Assembly: GCA_029719485.1 (NCBI GenBank)
Contig: CP120722.1
Location: forward strand, 2,666,001 to 2,730,000
Source of the DNA: Kiritimatiellota bacterium B12222
Lineage (GTDB): Bacteria > Verrucomicrobiota > Kiritimatiellia > SS1-B-03-39 > UBA6053
Direction of reading: 5' to 3'
DNA: 64,000 nucleotides
Shown: positions 1 through 8,902 of the stretch, in pieces
Layout of the letters: each line of letters opens with the position of its first letter
Position numbering within the stretch: position 1 is the first letter of the stretch
Notes under the pieces: generated by a model
Database searches by the model: none
What the model saw: the letters and a program-made list of their open reading frames with translations, nothing else
Told to the model about the DNA's origin: nothing
Translations under genes and position numbers: made by a program

Positions 1-784
1 TATCGAGGATGAAGATGCTCGGGATGGATGTGATCGCAAATTTATCCGCAATGGATTCTTTTTGATCATTGTCCCAGAGCATGGGCCATGCGAGTTCGTT
101 GTCGGCTATGTAGTTTTCAAGCGGATCAATACTACGATCTAAAGAGATACCAATGATTTCAAAGCCTTGGTCATGGTATTTGGCATAGGCGGCTTTTACA
201 TTGGGCATTTCTGCAATACAGGGGCCGCACCAGGTCGCCCAGAAGTCCACCATGACGACTTTGCCTTTATAATCACTTAGAGATAATTTTTTACCTTCAA
301 GCGTGGTGCCCGTTAACTCAAGGGTATCCCCAATGCTCGGTTTGTTTAATTGGGCGGTAATCATACCGGTCACCTGTGCGTAAACAGGGTTGCCGTCGGT
401 TTTTGCTAACTCCTCAAAAGTTGCCAGAACTTCTTGTGCTTGTTCTTTGTTTCCTTGTTGAAGGCTGAATTGCACCAACATCATACCCGATTGAGCCAAT
501 TCATTTGCGGGAAGGGGTGTTTGAGATTGTAGGTCATTAAATTGAGCTTCGAGTAGTGATAAGAGCGCTTCATTATCTTCTGCATAGAACGCTGCTTCGA
601 TGGCTTTCTTACGTCCGTTATCAATATCGGTGGCCTGGGGGTTCGCATTGATGTAAATCGTAAGATCCTCAAGCATGGCTTGGTAATGCTTTTTGCTGAT
701 CTCATCTACAGAATCTGCGAACAAGGGCAGGGTGGTCGCAAAGAGAGAGGCTGAGGCCAAAAGAGTTAGTAGTGTTTTCTTCAT
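1..784 (-). CDS. TlpA-like thioredoxin family protein (3' end cut by window edge)
   Basis: Periplasmic thiol-disulfide oxidoreductase of the TlpA/ResA type; 261 residues are visible and the C-terminus lies outside the window. Residues 1-23 look like a signal peptide (MKK, then a hydrophobic run ending LFADS). Residues 24-145 are helical and rich in Glu and Gln, with no family I recognise. The thioredoxin domain starts near 150 and carries the active site WCGPC, with cysteines 186 and 189, in the context VVMVDFWATWCGPC. The cis-proline loop TSIPSIFILD is the last thing seen before the edge. Known role of the family: reducing periplasmic disulfides, for example in cytochrome c maturation. The substrate here is unknown. 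It is transcribed divergently from the HPr gene. Confidence 0.88.
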   Translation of the reverse strand, partial: MKKTLLTLLASASLFATTLPLFADSVDEISKKHYQAMLEDLTIYINANPQATDIDNGRKKAIEAAFYAEDNEALLSLLEAQFNDLQSQTPLPANELAQSGMMLVQFSLQQGNKEQAQEVLATFEELAKTDGNPVYAQVTGMITAQLNKPSIGDTLELTGTTLEGKKLSLSDYKGKVVMVDFWATWCGPCIAEMPNVKAAYAKYHDQGFEIIGISLDRSIDPLENYIADNELAWPMLWDNDQKESIADKFAITSIPSIFILD

Positions 785-876
785 GAGGGATGTTTCTCCA
801 AGTTGAGGTTTCAATTAACATGGATAAGACGAGCTGTACAACAGGATCTTACAGTGAAGCTAAATAAAAATCACAG

Positions 877-906
877 TTGCACTCCTGTAAAAAATGCACA
901 TAGTAT
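877..906 (+). promoter_or_regulatory. Candidate sigma70-type promoter for the HPr gene
   Basis: TTGCAC (877-882) and TAGTAT (901-906) are separated by 18 bases. The expected transcription start falls at about 912-914, which coincides with the ATG at 913. No Shine-Dalgarno sequence is visible, so the message may be leaderless. This is a by-eye match only. Confidence 0.4.
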
Positions 907-912
907 ATTGGA

Positions 913-1197
913 ATGAGCGCTAAAGCTAAAGCCACAATCATGAATGAAGCAGGGATCCATTGTCGTCCCTCGACCCATATTATCAAAACTGTACGTGATT
1001 ATCCGGGAAGGATGCAGGTCACCCATGCTGAAAATGGGAGTTGTCACTTAACCTCCATGTTGGATTTGATGATTTTAGGACTCACCTGTGGATCAGAAGT
1101 TGAGATAGAAGTAGAAGGTCCCGATGAAGAGCTTCAATTGAAAAAATTGGTCGAATTATTTGAACATATTTATGACTTCCCTGATGCGGGGATGTAG
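913..1197 (+). CDS. HPr family phosphocarrier protein
   Basis: Small phosphocarrier of the HPr family, 94 residues against about 88 for typical HPr. The phospho-accepting histidine is His16 in NEAGIHCRPS, matching the GxHARP signature with Cys in place of Ala. Ser48 in LTSMLDLMILG sits where HPr kinase phosphorylates Ser46 in Gram-positive HPr. HPr takes phosphate from enzyme I and passes it to sugar PTS components or regulators. No PTS permease or enzyme I is nearby, so a regulatory role is possible, but that is inference. There is no clear ribosome binding site; see the promoter overlapping the start. Confidence 0.88.
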   Translation: MSAKAKATIMNEAGIHCRPSTHIIKTVRDYPGRMQVTHAENGSCHLTSMLDLMILGLTCGSEVEIEVEGPDEELQLKKLVELFEHIYDFPDAGM

Positions 1198-1404
1198 AAA
1201 TAAACGTCGAATAAATGAATTCGGTGATCCTGTTTACGTATAGAGAGATTTCCGTTTCTATATAGAAGGTTATTTTTTAGAAGTGCTCAATTTTAAATGA
1301 TTTTCAGGATAGATGTACCGTTTTGTCGTGATCTCCTCTCGTTCTCCCATCTTTCTGACTTGCCAAAGGGGGTTTTATCCCTCATAGAATCCCGCTCTCT
1401 CGTT

Positions 1405-1432
1405 GGAAAACTCTGTTTTCCCTATTTTTTTT
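1405..1432 (+). terminator. Possible weak intrinsic terminator or leader hairpin before fusA
   Basis: GGAAAA (1405-1410) pairs with TTTTCC (1416-1421) around a CTCTG loop, followed after three bases by eight T residues. The stem is short and AT-rich. It could end the HPr transcript or act as an attenuator in the EF-G leader, since the fusA ATG lies 30 bases downstream. Confidence 0.35.
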
Positions 1433-1462
1433 GAATGCCTTAACGCCCAATGGACCAAGATT

Positions 1463-3556
1463 ATGAGTAAAGACCTTAAATTGACCCGAAATATCGGGAT
1501 CTCCGCCCATATTGACAGTGGTAAAACCACGTTGACCGAACGTATCCTTTTTTACACAGGAACGATTCACAAAATTGAAGAAGTTCGTGGGGGTGGCGAT
1601 GGCGCGACCATGGACCATATGGAGCTGGAAAAAGAAAAAGGGATTACCATTACCTCCGCTGCGACAACTGTAGCGTGGAAAGAAAACAAAATTAACATCA
1701 TTGATACTCCTGGACACGTGGACTTCACCGTTGAAGTAGAACGTTCCTTGCGCGTACTTGATGGTGCGATTTTGGTACTTTGTGGTGTGGCGGGCGTTCA
1801 GTCCCAGTCCATCACGGTTGACCGTCAGATGAAACGGTATCGCGTACCCCGTTTGGCCTTCATTAACAAATTGGACCGTACCGGAGCAGATCCTGAGAAA
1901 GTAACCTCTGATCTCTGTGAGAAACTTCATTTGAACGCAGTGATGTTCCAATTACCTATCGGAATTGAAGGTGATTTGGCTGGTGCCGTGGATCTGTTCA
2001 CCCGTAAAGCTTACTACAATCGTGGTGATCGTGGTGAAATTATCGAAGAACTCGAAGTGCCTGCTGATATGGTGGATGCGGTTGAAGAAAAACGTGAAAT
2101 CATGATGGAAGCGGTTTCTATGTTCAACGATGCCATTATGGAAAAATTGTTGGAAGGTGAAGAACCTACTCCTGAAGAATTCCACAGCACTGTTCGTAAA
2201 GCCGTAATTGCTAACGAATTGGTACCTGTATATATGGGGTCTGCTTTCAAAAACCGTGGTGTACAACCCATGTTGGATGCCGTAAGCCGTTACTTGCCTA
2301 GTCCATTGGATGTTCATAACTTTGCGAAAAAAGTAGGTTCTGAAGATGAGCAGGTTGAACTGTTGCCTAAAGCTGATTTGCCCATGGTTTCCATGGCCTT
2401 CAAAATTACAGAAGAAACCTTCGGTCAGTTAACCTACACCCGTATTTATCAAGGCACCCTGAAAAAAGGGATGACCATCGAAAATACCCGTACCGGCAAA
2501 CGTATCCGTTTGGGCCGTTTGTTGCGGATGCATTCTGATGACCGTGCAAATATCGATGAAGCCTCTGCGGGTGACATTGTGGCCATGGTAGGTGTCGATT
2601 GTGCTTCGGGTGATACATTTACTGATGTGGGCGTTGATTTGACTTGTGAGTCAATGTTCGTTCCTGAACCTGTGATCTCTTTCTCCGTTTCTTGCCCAGA
2701 CAGTGGTGACTACGATAAGATGTCTAAAGCGTTACAACGTTTCATGAAAGAAGATCCTACTTTCCGCGTTCATACGGACGAAGAATCCAAGGAAACGATT
2801 ATTAGTGGAATGGGTGAATTGCATCTCGAGATTTATGTAGAACGTATCAAACGTGAATACAAAGCTTTGGTAGAAGTTGGACCTCCTCAGGTGAACTATC
2901 GTGAAGCGATCACGCAGCCTACCGATTTCTCTTATACACATAAGAAACAATCCGGTGGTTCTGGTCAGTACGCGGTAGTGACCGGTAACATTGAGCCCAT
3001 GGAAGCTAACTCAGAAGAGACCTACGAATTCAATGACCTTATCAAAGGTGGAAACATTCCTAGTGAATATATTCCTGCGGTAAACAAAGGTTGTCAGGAC
3101 GTAATGAATGAAGGTCCTCTGGCGGCGTTCCCTGTAGTAGGTGTTCGTGTGAATTTGACAGACGGTAAATACCATGACGTTGATTCAAGTGATATGGCTT
3201 TCCGTATTGCTGCTCGTAACGCGATGCGTGAAGCGATCCGCAAAGCGAGTCCTAAGATTCTGGAACCCATGATGAAAGTTGAAGTAGAGACTCCTGATGA
3301 ATATCAGGGTTCTGTTATCGGAGATTTGAGCTCACGTCGTGGAATCATTGGTGCCATGAATACTCGTGGAGAAGTCTGCGTGGTAAATGCCTCCGTTCCT
3401 CTCGCGGAAATGTTTGGTTACTCTACCGCATTGCGTTCTATGAGTGCTGGTAAAGCGACTTATTCCATGGAGTTTGAAAACTTCACAGCTGCACCTAATA
3501 ACATTGCGAAAGAAGTTATGGCTGCTCGTGCTGAAAAACTGAAAAATGACGAATAA
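1463..3556 (+). CDS. fusA: Elongation factor G, mitochondrial/spd type
   Basis: Translational GTPase that moves tRNA and mRNA through the ribosome after peptide bond formation; 697 residues, normal for EF-G. The P-loop is AHIDSGKTT (residues 15-23), followed by DTPGHVDF and NKLDRTGAD. Domains II to V follow, with an EF-G domain IV region around GGSGQYAVV and the C-terminal [16 protein letters not shown]. The Ser in HIDSGKTT (most bacterial EF-G has Ala) and the segment [24 protein letters not shown] resemble mitochondrial EF-G1 and the spd group of spirochaetes, planctomycetes and deltaproteobacteria. An upstream in-frame ATG at 1403 exists, but [14 protein letters not shown] at 1463 matches the family start. 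It is not in a str operon here. An intrinsic terminator follows. Confidence 0.95.
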   Translation: MSKDLKLTRNIGISAHIDSGKTTLTERILFYTGTIHKIEEVRGGGDGATMDHMELEKEKGITITSAATTVAWKENKINIIDTPGHVDFTVEVERSLRVLDGAILVLCGVAGVQSQSITVDRQMKRYRVPRLAFINKLDRTGADPEKVTSDLCEKLHLNAVMFQLPIGIEGDLAGAVDLFTRKAYYNRGDRGEIIEELEVPADMVDAVEEKREIMMEAVSMFNDAIMEKLLEGEEPTPEEFHSTVRKAVIANELVPVYMGSAFKNRGVQPMLDAVSRYLPSPLDVHNFAKKVGSEDEQVELLPKADLPMVSMAFKITEETFGQLTYTRIYQGTLKKGMTIENTRTGKRIRLGRLLRMHSDDRANIDEASAGDIVAMVGVDCASGDTFTDVGVDLTCESMFVPEPVISFSVSCPDSGDYDKMSKALQRFMKEDPTFRVHTDEESKETIISGMGELHLEIYVERIKREYKALVEVGPPQVNYREAITQPTDFSYTHKKQSGGSGQYAVVTGNIEPMEANSEETYEFNDLIKGGNIPSEYIPAVNKGCQDVMNEGPLAAFPVVGVRVNLTDGKYHDVDSSDMAFRIAARNAMREAIRKASPKILEPMMKVEVETPDEYQGSVIGDLSSRRGIIGAMNTRGEVCVVNASVPLAEMFGYSTALRSMSAGKATYSMEFENFTAAPNNIAKEVMAARAEKLKNDE

Positions 3557-3581
3557 GCCTTCACGCTTTTCGATCCAAAAA

Positions 3582-3610
3582 GGTTCTCCTTCGGGAGAAT
3601 CTTTTTTTTT
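3582..3610 (+). terminator. Intrinsic terminator of fusA
   Basis: An 8-bp stem, GGTTCTCC (3582-3589) with GGAGAATC (3594-3601), closes on a TTCG tetraloop and is followed by nine T residues. It starts 25 bases after the fusA stop codon. Confidence 0.9.
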
Positions 3611-3761
3611 GGTTAGTGGTCGGGGGGCACTGGAGGCAGGCATAGGTTTCGATGTGAAAATAGGGATCACTGACTGTCGCGCTCCGTCTCGGGTAGCCTC
3701 TGACACAATTGGTTTCGAAGAATATCCTTAAAAGGATGACTTCATAGAAAATAGATCCCCG

Positions 3762-3810
3762 CCTCGCTGTTCGGGATCCGGTCCATGAGGACCAGATCCC
3801 GACAGCGAGG
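3762..3810. repeat. Long imperfect inverted repeat (hairpin) in a convergent gap
   Basis: CCTCGCTG (3762-3769) pairs with CAGCGAGG (3803-3810), TCGGGATC (3771-3778) with GATCCCGA (3795-3802), and GGTCC (3780-3784) with GGACC (3789-3793). The loop is ATGA. One bulged T and one C/A mismatch interrupt 21 pairs. A run of G follows at once and there is no T-tract, so it is not a standard terminator. It lies between two convergent genes, fusA and the ABC exporter. Confidence 0.8.
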
Positions 3811-3867
3811 GGGGGGGAAGGGGAGGTGACCGCTTTCTGGGAACAAATACTCCGCACTCCGGGGCAA

Positions 3868-4220
3868 GCCCGAAGCTTGGAAAGGCGCTGAGGGTAAAGT
3901 GATGGTGGTCATCACATTATTTCCTGATTTGTGTAGGCCCGAAGCTTGGAAAGGTGTTGAGGGTCAAGTGATGATGGTCATCACATTATCTCCTGACTTG
4001 GGTAGGCCCGAAGCTTGGAAAGGCGCAGAGGGTAAAGTGATGGTGGTCATCACATTATCTCCTGACTTGGGTAGGCCCGAAGCTTGGAAAGGCGCAGAGG
4101 GTCAAGTGGTGGTGGTCATCACATTATCTCCTGACTTGGGTAGGCCCGAAGCTTGGAAATGCGCAGAGGGTCAAGTGATGATGTATCTCCTGACTTGTGT
4201 AGGCCCGAAGCTTTGAAAGG
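3868..4220. repeat. 69-bp tandem repeat array (minisatellite), about five units
   Basis: The word GCCCGAAGCTT recurs at 3868, 3937, 4006, 4075, 4144 and 4203. The first four intervals are exactly 69 bases; the last is 59 because 10 bases of the unit are missing. Most units hold an inverted repeat of the form GTGATGATGGTCATCAC or GTGATGGTGGTCATCAC and then an ATTATCTCCTGACTTG segment. The unit is 23 codons long, so one frame stays open (3899-4216), but I do not call a gene. From 4221 to 4420 I see nothing else. The array fills the convergent gap between fusA and the ABC exporter. Confidence 0.92.
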
Positions 4221-4420
4221 TGTTGGGGGGTAAAACGCAGCATCCATTGGAGGAGGTAGGTTTGTCTGTCACGTTACAAGTCCATTACTTAGACCCCAAG
4301 TCAAAGAGATTTCCCTTATTTTTGGGGAAGGGTAATGAGATCAAACGGTTCGCCAGGATTGTCGGCATAAAGACGACGTTGCTCCTCGGAGCTCTGCTCT
4401 GGGGGATTTATCAGAGGTAC

Positions 4421-6154
4421 TTAGGCCGAAAACTGGATGTCGTAGAGGCGTCGATACACCCCATTTTGGTCTAAGAGGGCTTGGTGATTTCCTTCCTCTA
4501 CAATACGCCCTTCCTGCATGACCAAAATGCGGTCTGAATGCTGAATAGTGCTCAGCCGGTGGGCGATCGCGATGCTGGTTCGACCTTCCATCACTTGATT
4601 AATCGCGGATTGAACCAAGTGTTCACTTTCTGTATCTAATGCATTGGTTGCTTCATCGAGAATGAGAATAGGGGCATCACGGTAAATCGCGCGGGCTATG
4701 GCGAGGCGTTGTTTTTGTCCACCACTAAGACGTCCGCCCCGTTCCCCAACGCGGGTTTGGTATCCCTCAGCCATCTCTTCAATGAAATCATGTGCATTGG
4801 CCCTTTTTGCCGCGTCTAATATACGTTCCATATCGATGGTGTCTTCACCATAGCCAATGTTTTTGGCAATGGTATCGTTAAACAAAAAGGTGTCTTGGGT
4901 GACGAGGGCAATTTGATTACGCAGGCCTTTGAATGTAAGGTCTTTGAGGTCCGTGTTGTTAATAGAAACAGAGCCGGAGCTGGGATCATAAAAACGGGGT
5001 ACCAAGCTAACCAAGGTAGATTTTCCACTACCTGAACTCCCCACCAACGCGACCTTTTCGCCTTCGCGGATAGATAAGTTAATATTGTGCAGGACTTGTT
5101 CGTCGTTGTACGAAAAGCAGACGTTTTTAAAAGCAATCTGTTCAATGGGCGCTTGTAAGGCTTCCCCCTCGGGATTCTCAACAACGTCGACCGGTTCATC
5201 CAATAAATTAAAGATTCGTTCTGCAGATCCCATGGCTTTTTGGATTTCCATGTGGACTTTGCTCAACATTTTAATGGGCTGATACATCATGGCCAAGGCT
5301 GCGGCAAAGGAGATGAATTCACCTACGGTCATATTGCTTTGATTGGCGTAAACCAACAAACCTGCAAAGCCAATGGCTGAAACGGTTTCCATCAGCGGTT
5401 CATTCACGTTCCGCGCCAACACAATGCGGATCAGTCTTCCGAAAACTTTGCGGTTTTCGTGATCAAATTTTTCTTCTTCATGGGGTTCAGTACAAAAGGC
5501 TTTTACGACGCGGACACCGCTGACGTTTTCTTGGAGCACTGAAGAGAGGTCGGCGAGATGCTCCTGGCTTTGGCGGGCATATTTCCGTACTTTACGTCCG
5601 AAAATAAGTACCGGTGCTATGCAGAGAGGGAAGGCGACCAAACTTAAGATGGCCAATTTCCAATCGGTGTAAATAATATACCCGAGAGAGCCGGCTAATG
5701 CGAAAGGTTGGGTGGCAATGTCGGTGACCACGCCTGATACGGCATGTTGGACCATGGTGGTGTCGTTGGTGACACGAGACATTAACTCGCCAGAACTATG
5801 TTTACTGTAAAAACCGAGTTGCAGTTTTTGGAGTTTGGCGAAGCTTTCCCGACGGAGTTGCTCCACAATTTTGAATCCAACCCAGTTAATTAAGTAAACG
5901 GAGGAATAACGGCAGAGACCTCTGACTAGAAAAATCAGAATCAGTGCTGCACATGCGATATATAAAGTGGGAAGGCTTACGGTGCCGAAAGAGAAGGTTT
6001 CGTCAGTTGCATCCTTCATTTGCCCCAGCATACCAAAAATACTGCCACCGGTAAGGGCGCCAAGTAACATGCCGAGCGTTAAGCGCCACTTGTATCTTAA
6101 ACTATAGCGATACAAGCGACGCAAGGGCCGCTTTTCTTGCTGGGGGGCACTCAT
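4421..6154 (-). CDS. ABC exporter, MsbA/lipid A flippase-like (fused TM and ATPase domains)
   Basis: Homodimeric type IV ABC exporter half-transporter, 577 residues. Six transmembrane helices lie in about residues 20-310. The nucleotide-binding domain fills about 340-577, with Walker A GSSGSGKST, signature LSGGQ, Walker B ILILDEATNALD and H-loop IAIAHRLST. MsbA moves lipid A-core across the inner membrane; other family members export peptides or drugs, so the substrate is inferred from similarity and from the LPS-type envelope suggested by lptF further along. The start is 3 bases after the trxB stop codon, so the two genes are almost certainly co-transcribed. No T-tract terminator is seen after the stop. 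Confidence 0.85.
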   Translation of the reverse strand: MSAPQQEKRPLRRLYRYSLRYKWRLTLGMLLGALTGGSIFGMLGQMKDATDETFSFGTVSLPTLYIACAALILIFLVRGLCRYSSVYLINWVGFKIVEQLRRESFAKLQKLQLGFYSKHSSGELMSRVTNDTTMVQHAVSGVVTDIATQPFALAGSLGYIIYTDWKLAILSLVAFPLCIAPVLIFGRKVRKYARQSQEHLADLSSVLQENVSGVRVVKAFCTEPHEEEKFDHENRKVFGRLIRIVLARNVNEPLMETVSAIGFAGLLVYANQSNMTVGEFISFAAALAMMYQPIKMLSKVHMEIQKAMGSAERIFNLLDEPVDVVENPEGEALQAPIEQIAFKNVCFSYNDEQVLHNINLSIREGEKVALVGSSGSGKSTLVSLVPRFYDPSSGSVSINNTDLKDLTFKGLRNQIALVTQDTFLFNDTIAKNIGYGEDTIDMERILDAAKRANAHDFIEEMAEGYQTRVGERGGRLSGGQKQRLAIARAIYRDAPILILDEATNALDTESEHLVQSAINQVMEGRTSIAIAHRLSTIQHSDRILVMQEGRIVEEGNHQALLDQNGVYRRLYDIQFSA

Positions 6155-6157
6155 ATA

Positions 6158-7078
6158 TTACGCGTGGTGTTCGAGGTAACGCTCTGCTTCGAGCGCGGCC
6201 ATGCATCCGGTGCCGGCTGCGGAGATCGCCTGACGGTAAACCGAATCCTGTACATCACCCGCGGCAAACACACCGGGGATTGTGGTTTTGGTGGAATCCG
6301 TGATGAGGTAGCCCGTTTCATCCATTTCCAATTGACCCACAAATGGATCGGTATTGGGTTTGTGTCCGATAGCAACGAACAGACCATCTACTTTCAATTC
6401 GGTTGATTCACCGGTTTGAGTGTTTTTGAGTTGGAGACCGCGTACGGATTTCTCTTCAACACCCAAGACCTCTTCAACCACGGTGTTGTAAATGGGTTCC
6501 ACTTTATCATTGGCGAGCATGCGGTCGATCATCACTTTGGAGGCTCGGAATTCTTCGCGACGGTGGATGAGATACACTTTGCTGGCAAAACGAGTGAGAA
6601 AGGTGGCTTCTTCCATGGCGGAATCTCCACCTCCGACTACGGCGACGGGGACATCGCGATAAAAAGCGCCATCACAGGTCGCGCAGGAGGTGACACCGAA
6701 TCCGATGAGTTTCTGCTCGGATTCCAATCCAATGTATTTGGCCGAAGCACCGGTGCAGATGATCACAGATTTCGCTTCGAGAACTTCGCCTGAATCTAAA
6801 GTCAATTTTTTAACGTCGCCAGCCAATTCAGCTTCGGTAACCAGACCGTACTGATAACGGGTACCAAAGCGGGCGGCTTGTTTACGCATGGTGTCCATCA
6901 GTTCCGGACCCATAATGCCATTTTCAAAACCGGGGAAATTTTCAACTTCGGTGGTGGTGGTGAGTTGTCCGCCGGGTTCACGCCCTTCGATGACCAAAGG
7001 ATTAAGATTTGCTCGGGCGGTGTAAATTGCTGCGGTGAGGCCTGCAGCGCCGGTTCCAATAATGATGACATTTTCCAT
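6158..7078 (-). CDS. trxB: Thioredoxin-disulfide reductase
   Basis: FAD- and NADPH-dependent enzyme that reduces thioredoxin in the cytoplasm; 306 residues, normal for the low-molecular-weight bacterial type. An FAD-binding GTGAAG motif is at residues 8-13, the redox pair CATC at cysteines 132 and 135, and the NADPH-binding [10 protein letters not shown] follows near 150. The C-terminal FAD motif is FAAGDVQD. An AGGAG ribosome binding site precedes the ATG. It is the first gene of a two-gene unit with the downstream ABC exporter. Its function fits with the TlpA-like protein 5 kb away, though the two are not adjacent. Confidence 0.96.
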   Translation of the reverse strand: MENVIIIGTGAAGLTAAIYTARANLNPLVIEGREPGGQLTTTTEVENFPGFENGIMGPELMDTMRKQAARFGTRYQYGLVTEAELAGDVKKLTLDSGEVLEAKSVIICTGASAKYIGLESEQKLIGFGVTSCATCDGAFYRDVPVAVVGGGDSAMEEATFLTRFASKVYLIHRREEFRASKVMIDRMLANDKVEPIYNTVVEEVLGVEEKSVRGLQLKNTQTGESTELKVDGLFVAIGHKPNTDPFVGQLEMDETGYLITDSTKTTIPGVFAAGDVQDSVYRQAISAAGTGCMAALEAERYLEHHA

Positions 7079-7505
7079 AGATAAAACTCCTGATAAATTG
7101 GGGAAGAGAAATTTATAGTCCGATATAGGTCATTTGCAAGCGGTAAGTCAGTTACCTTCGTGTTCGAATTGAGTTAGGACTGGAAGTAAAGGAGAGCGTA
7201 AAGAAATTCAAACCCTCAATTGAAAATGACATAATTCACAGCCCGTCCTTAATGGAGGGGAGGTCGAGATTCAGCTGGTAGAAGCTCTTGGGATAGGGTC
7301 TGACGGTCTGATTTTGTATGTGAGATGAATGTCTCCCTTTGGATGATTTGTAGTCTTTGTGTTCTTTGGGAGAAATCTGGAAGAATCATTCATATATTTT
7401 GTGTAATAACACATAAGATGGTTTTTGCTTCATTTCCCTAAATTCGGTTAAGCTAATAGTTCTCCCCTCATTTAGAGCTCCCGACTGCAACACCTACGTT
7501 TCAAT
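7079..7505. other. Divergent intergenic region
   Basis: It separates trxB (minus) from a pseudopilin (plus) and must hold both promoters. Only the trxB ribosome binding site is clear. A small inverted repeat with TGTG and CACA arms lies near 7400. I see no RNA gene or long repeat. Confidence 0.6.
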
Positions 7506-8177
7506 ATGAATTCTTTTCCTTTTTTTACTTCAAACCACAGTTCTACATCTAAAAAGGCAACCAAGTACCGTCGTTTACACGGATTTACTTTAATTGAGAT
7601 GCTGGTGGTCATTGCAATCATCGCCCTATTAGTGACGCTTCTCGGAGGCGTCACTACTCGCGCAAGAAACCATTCTAAGAAAATTAATTGCGCGGGTAAT
7701 CTTCGTCAGTTGGGCGTCGTGATCCTGAGCTACGCAACTGAACATGAAGGCTGGCTACCTGCGCAGGGAAATAATCCCGTTTTTAACTCTTGGTCTCATC
7801 TGGTGTTCAATTACGTTGGAGATAGTTGGCCCAGCATCAACCAGAGAACGATCCAATTATGTCCTTCGGCCTTCGACACCTATCCCGATGGAAAAGTTTA
7901 CAGAAGCTACATGATGAATTTTGCGGGGTACAACTGGAAAACGGCCACTCCAATATATAATCACACCCGACCCAGCATGAGTGTCCTCCTTATGGATTCA
8001 GCCCACCGTCAAGGTGGTGATTGTTATGGAGGTTTTAAAGGGGATGACTTTTTATGGACAGGCGATTTTCGTCACAGTGGAGGAATTAATACCGTCTTTC
8101 TCGATGGCCATGTCCAATGGTTTGGCCCCAACCAAATGGACGAGTTGAAAACTGCGATCGTAGAATTCGGAAAATGA
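7506..8177 (+). CDS. Type II secretion/type IV pilin-like protein with H-X9-DG motif
   Basis: Secreted pseudopilin-like protein of 223 residues. The prepilin cleavage and methylation signature HGFTLIEMLVVIAIIALLVTLL lies near residues 25-46, after a basic leader; cleavage is expected after Gly. The hydrophobic helix is followed by a globular domain containing NCAGNLRQLG. The C-terminus has HSGGINTVFLDGHVQWF, the processing-associated H-X9-DG motif common in planctomycetes, verrucomicrobia and lentisphaerae. Such proteins occur in many copies per genome and their individual roles are unknown. No pilus or secretion machinery genes are adjacent. A second member of the family is at 37913-38692. 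Confidence 0.85.
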   Translation: MNSFPFFTSNHSSTSKKATKYRRLHGFTLIEMLVVIAIIALLVTLLGGVTTRARNHSKKINCAGNLRQLGVVILSYATEHEGWLPAQGNNPVFNSWSHLVFNYVGDSWPSINQRTIQLCPSAFDTYPDGKVYRSYMMNFAGYNWKTATPIYNHTRPSMSVLLMDSAHRQGGDCYGGFKGDDFLWTGDFRHSGGINTVFLDGHVQWFGPNQMDELKTAIVEFGK

Positions 8178-8229
8178 GCGTTTCCTTTAGATTTGCCGGA
8201 GATTTTCCGTTCATTTAGATGCCGATCGC

Positions 8230-8730
8230 ATGGAACCACTGCAAGCGCCATCACCCTTCAATGAAGGGGGGACCTTGGGGGGAAGTGGCAACTTGAACGG
8301 TCTGGTCACTGTTGCGGGTACGCTGGCCCCCGGAGAAAGTCCCGGCACGCTTCATTTTACAAACGACCTGACCCTTAAAAATAGCGCCAGTCTCAACATA
8401 GAAATCACCGGCATCAATCCGGGGGCGTTCGATATTCTTAACGGTAATGGCAGCAACACCCTGATCATCGACGGCATTCTCGCCCTCGACAACACCGGCT
8501 ACACAGGTGTGAGGGGAGATTCCATTACCATCTTCACAAATTGGGATACCGTCAGCGGAACGTTTTCTTCTATTACGGGCACCGACTTGGAGGATGGTCT
8601 GGAGTGGGACACCCGCAATATTTACAGCACAGGCAGTATGACCGTGATCCCCGAACCCTCGAGCGTTACCCTGCTGCTCCTCAGTTTTTTGGCCATGATC
8701 ACCCAGCATTATAAATCTCAAAAGAAATAA
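8230..8730 (+). pseudogene. Decayed 3' end of a PEP-CTERM/autotransporter-repeat protein gene
   Basis: The open frame encodes GGTLGGSGNLNG, LAPGESPGTLHF and then a C-terminus VIPEPSSVTLLLLSF with basic tail residues, a PEP-CTERM sorting signal. There is no signal peptide and the first dozen residues (MEPLQAPSPF) do not fit the family. In the frame starting at 8232 the DNA reads TTASAITLQ and then a stop codon. That is the usual lead-in to NEGGTLGGSG in these repeats, so a one-base frameshift near 8260 is likely. The gene therefore seems to be a remnant lacking its 5' part. A short expressed protein cannot be excluded. Confidence 0.65.
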
Positions 8731-8872
8731 GCAACGATCCAAGTCTTATGACCAGAGGTCGTGGGTCTATTTTGCTCATTTATATATTTAGGCAGGGGAC
8801 ATGTGGAAAAGGGGCTGCCGTTTTCGTAGAGCGTTGTGCTTGAAAATTTAAAAGGATGTTTTGACTTGCGTT

Positions 8873-8892
8873 ACTAGACGACCGGTCTATTT
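8873..8892. promoter_or_regulatory. TetR-type operator upstream of the repressor gene (copy 1)
   Basis: TAGACGACCGGTCTA (8875-8889) is an inverted repeat with TAGAC/GTCTA arms and a GACCGGTC core. The 20 bases from 8873 recur exactly at 9522-9541. It lies just downstream of a possible -35 element TTGACT (8861) and 10 bases before the repressor ATG, a position suited to autorepression. Confidence 0.8.
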
Positions 8893-8902
8893 AGAGGGCG
8901 TC

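Noticed and set aside
1382..2317. Long minus-strand frames opposite fusA
   Set aside because: Codon-bias shadows of a strongly conserved gene; no domain features.
3899..4216. Open frame encoding a 23-residue repeat protein
   Set aside because: The frame is open only because the DNA repeat is a multiple of three. It breaks where a unit has lost 10 bases, has no convincing ribosome binding site and lies after a terminator. Kept as a repeat.
4220..4474. Open frame with a possible hydrophobic segment upstream of the ABC exporter end
   Set aside because: It overlaps the 3' end of the exporter gene on the other strand, has no ribosome binding site and resembles nothing known.
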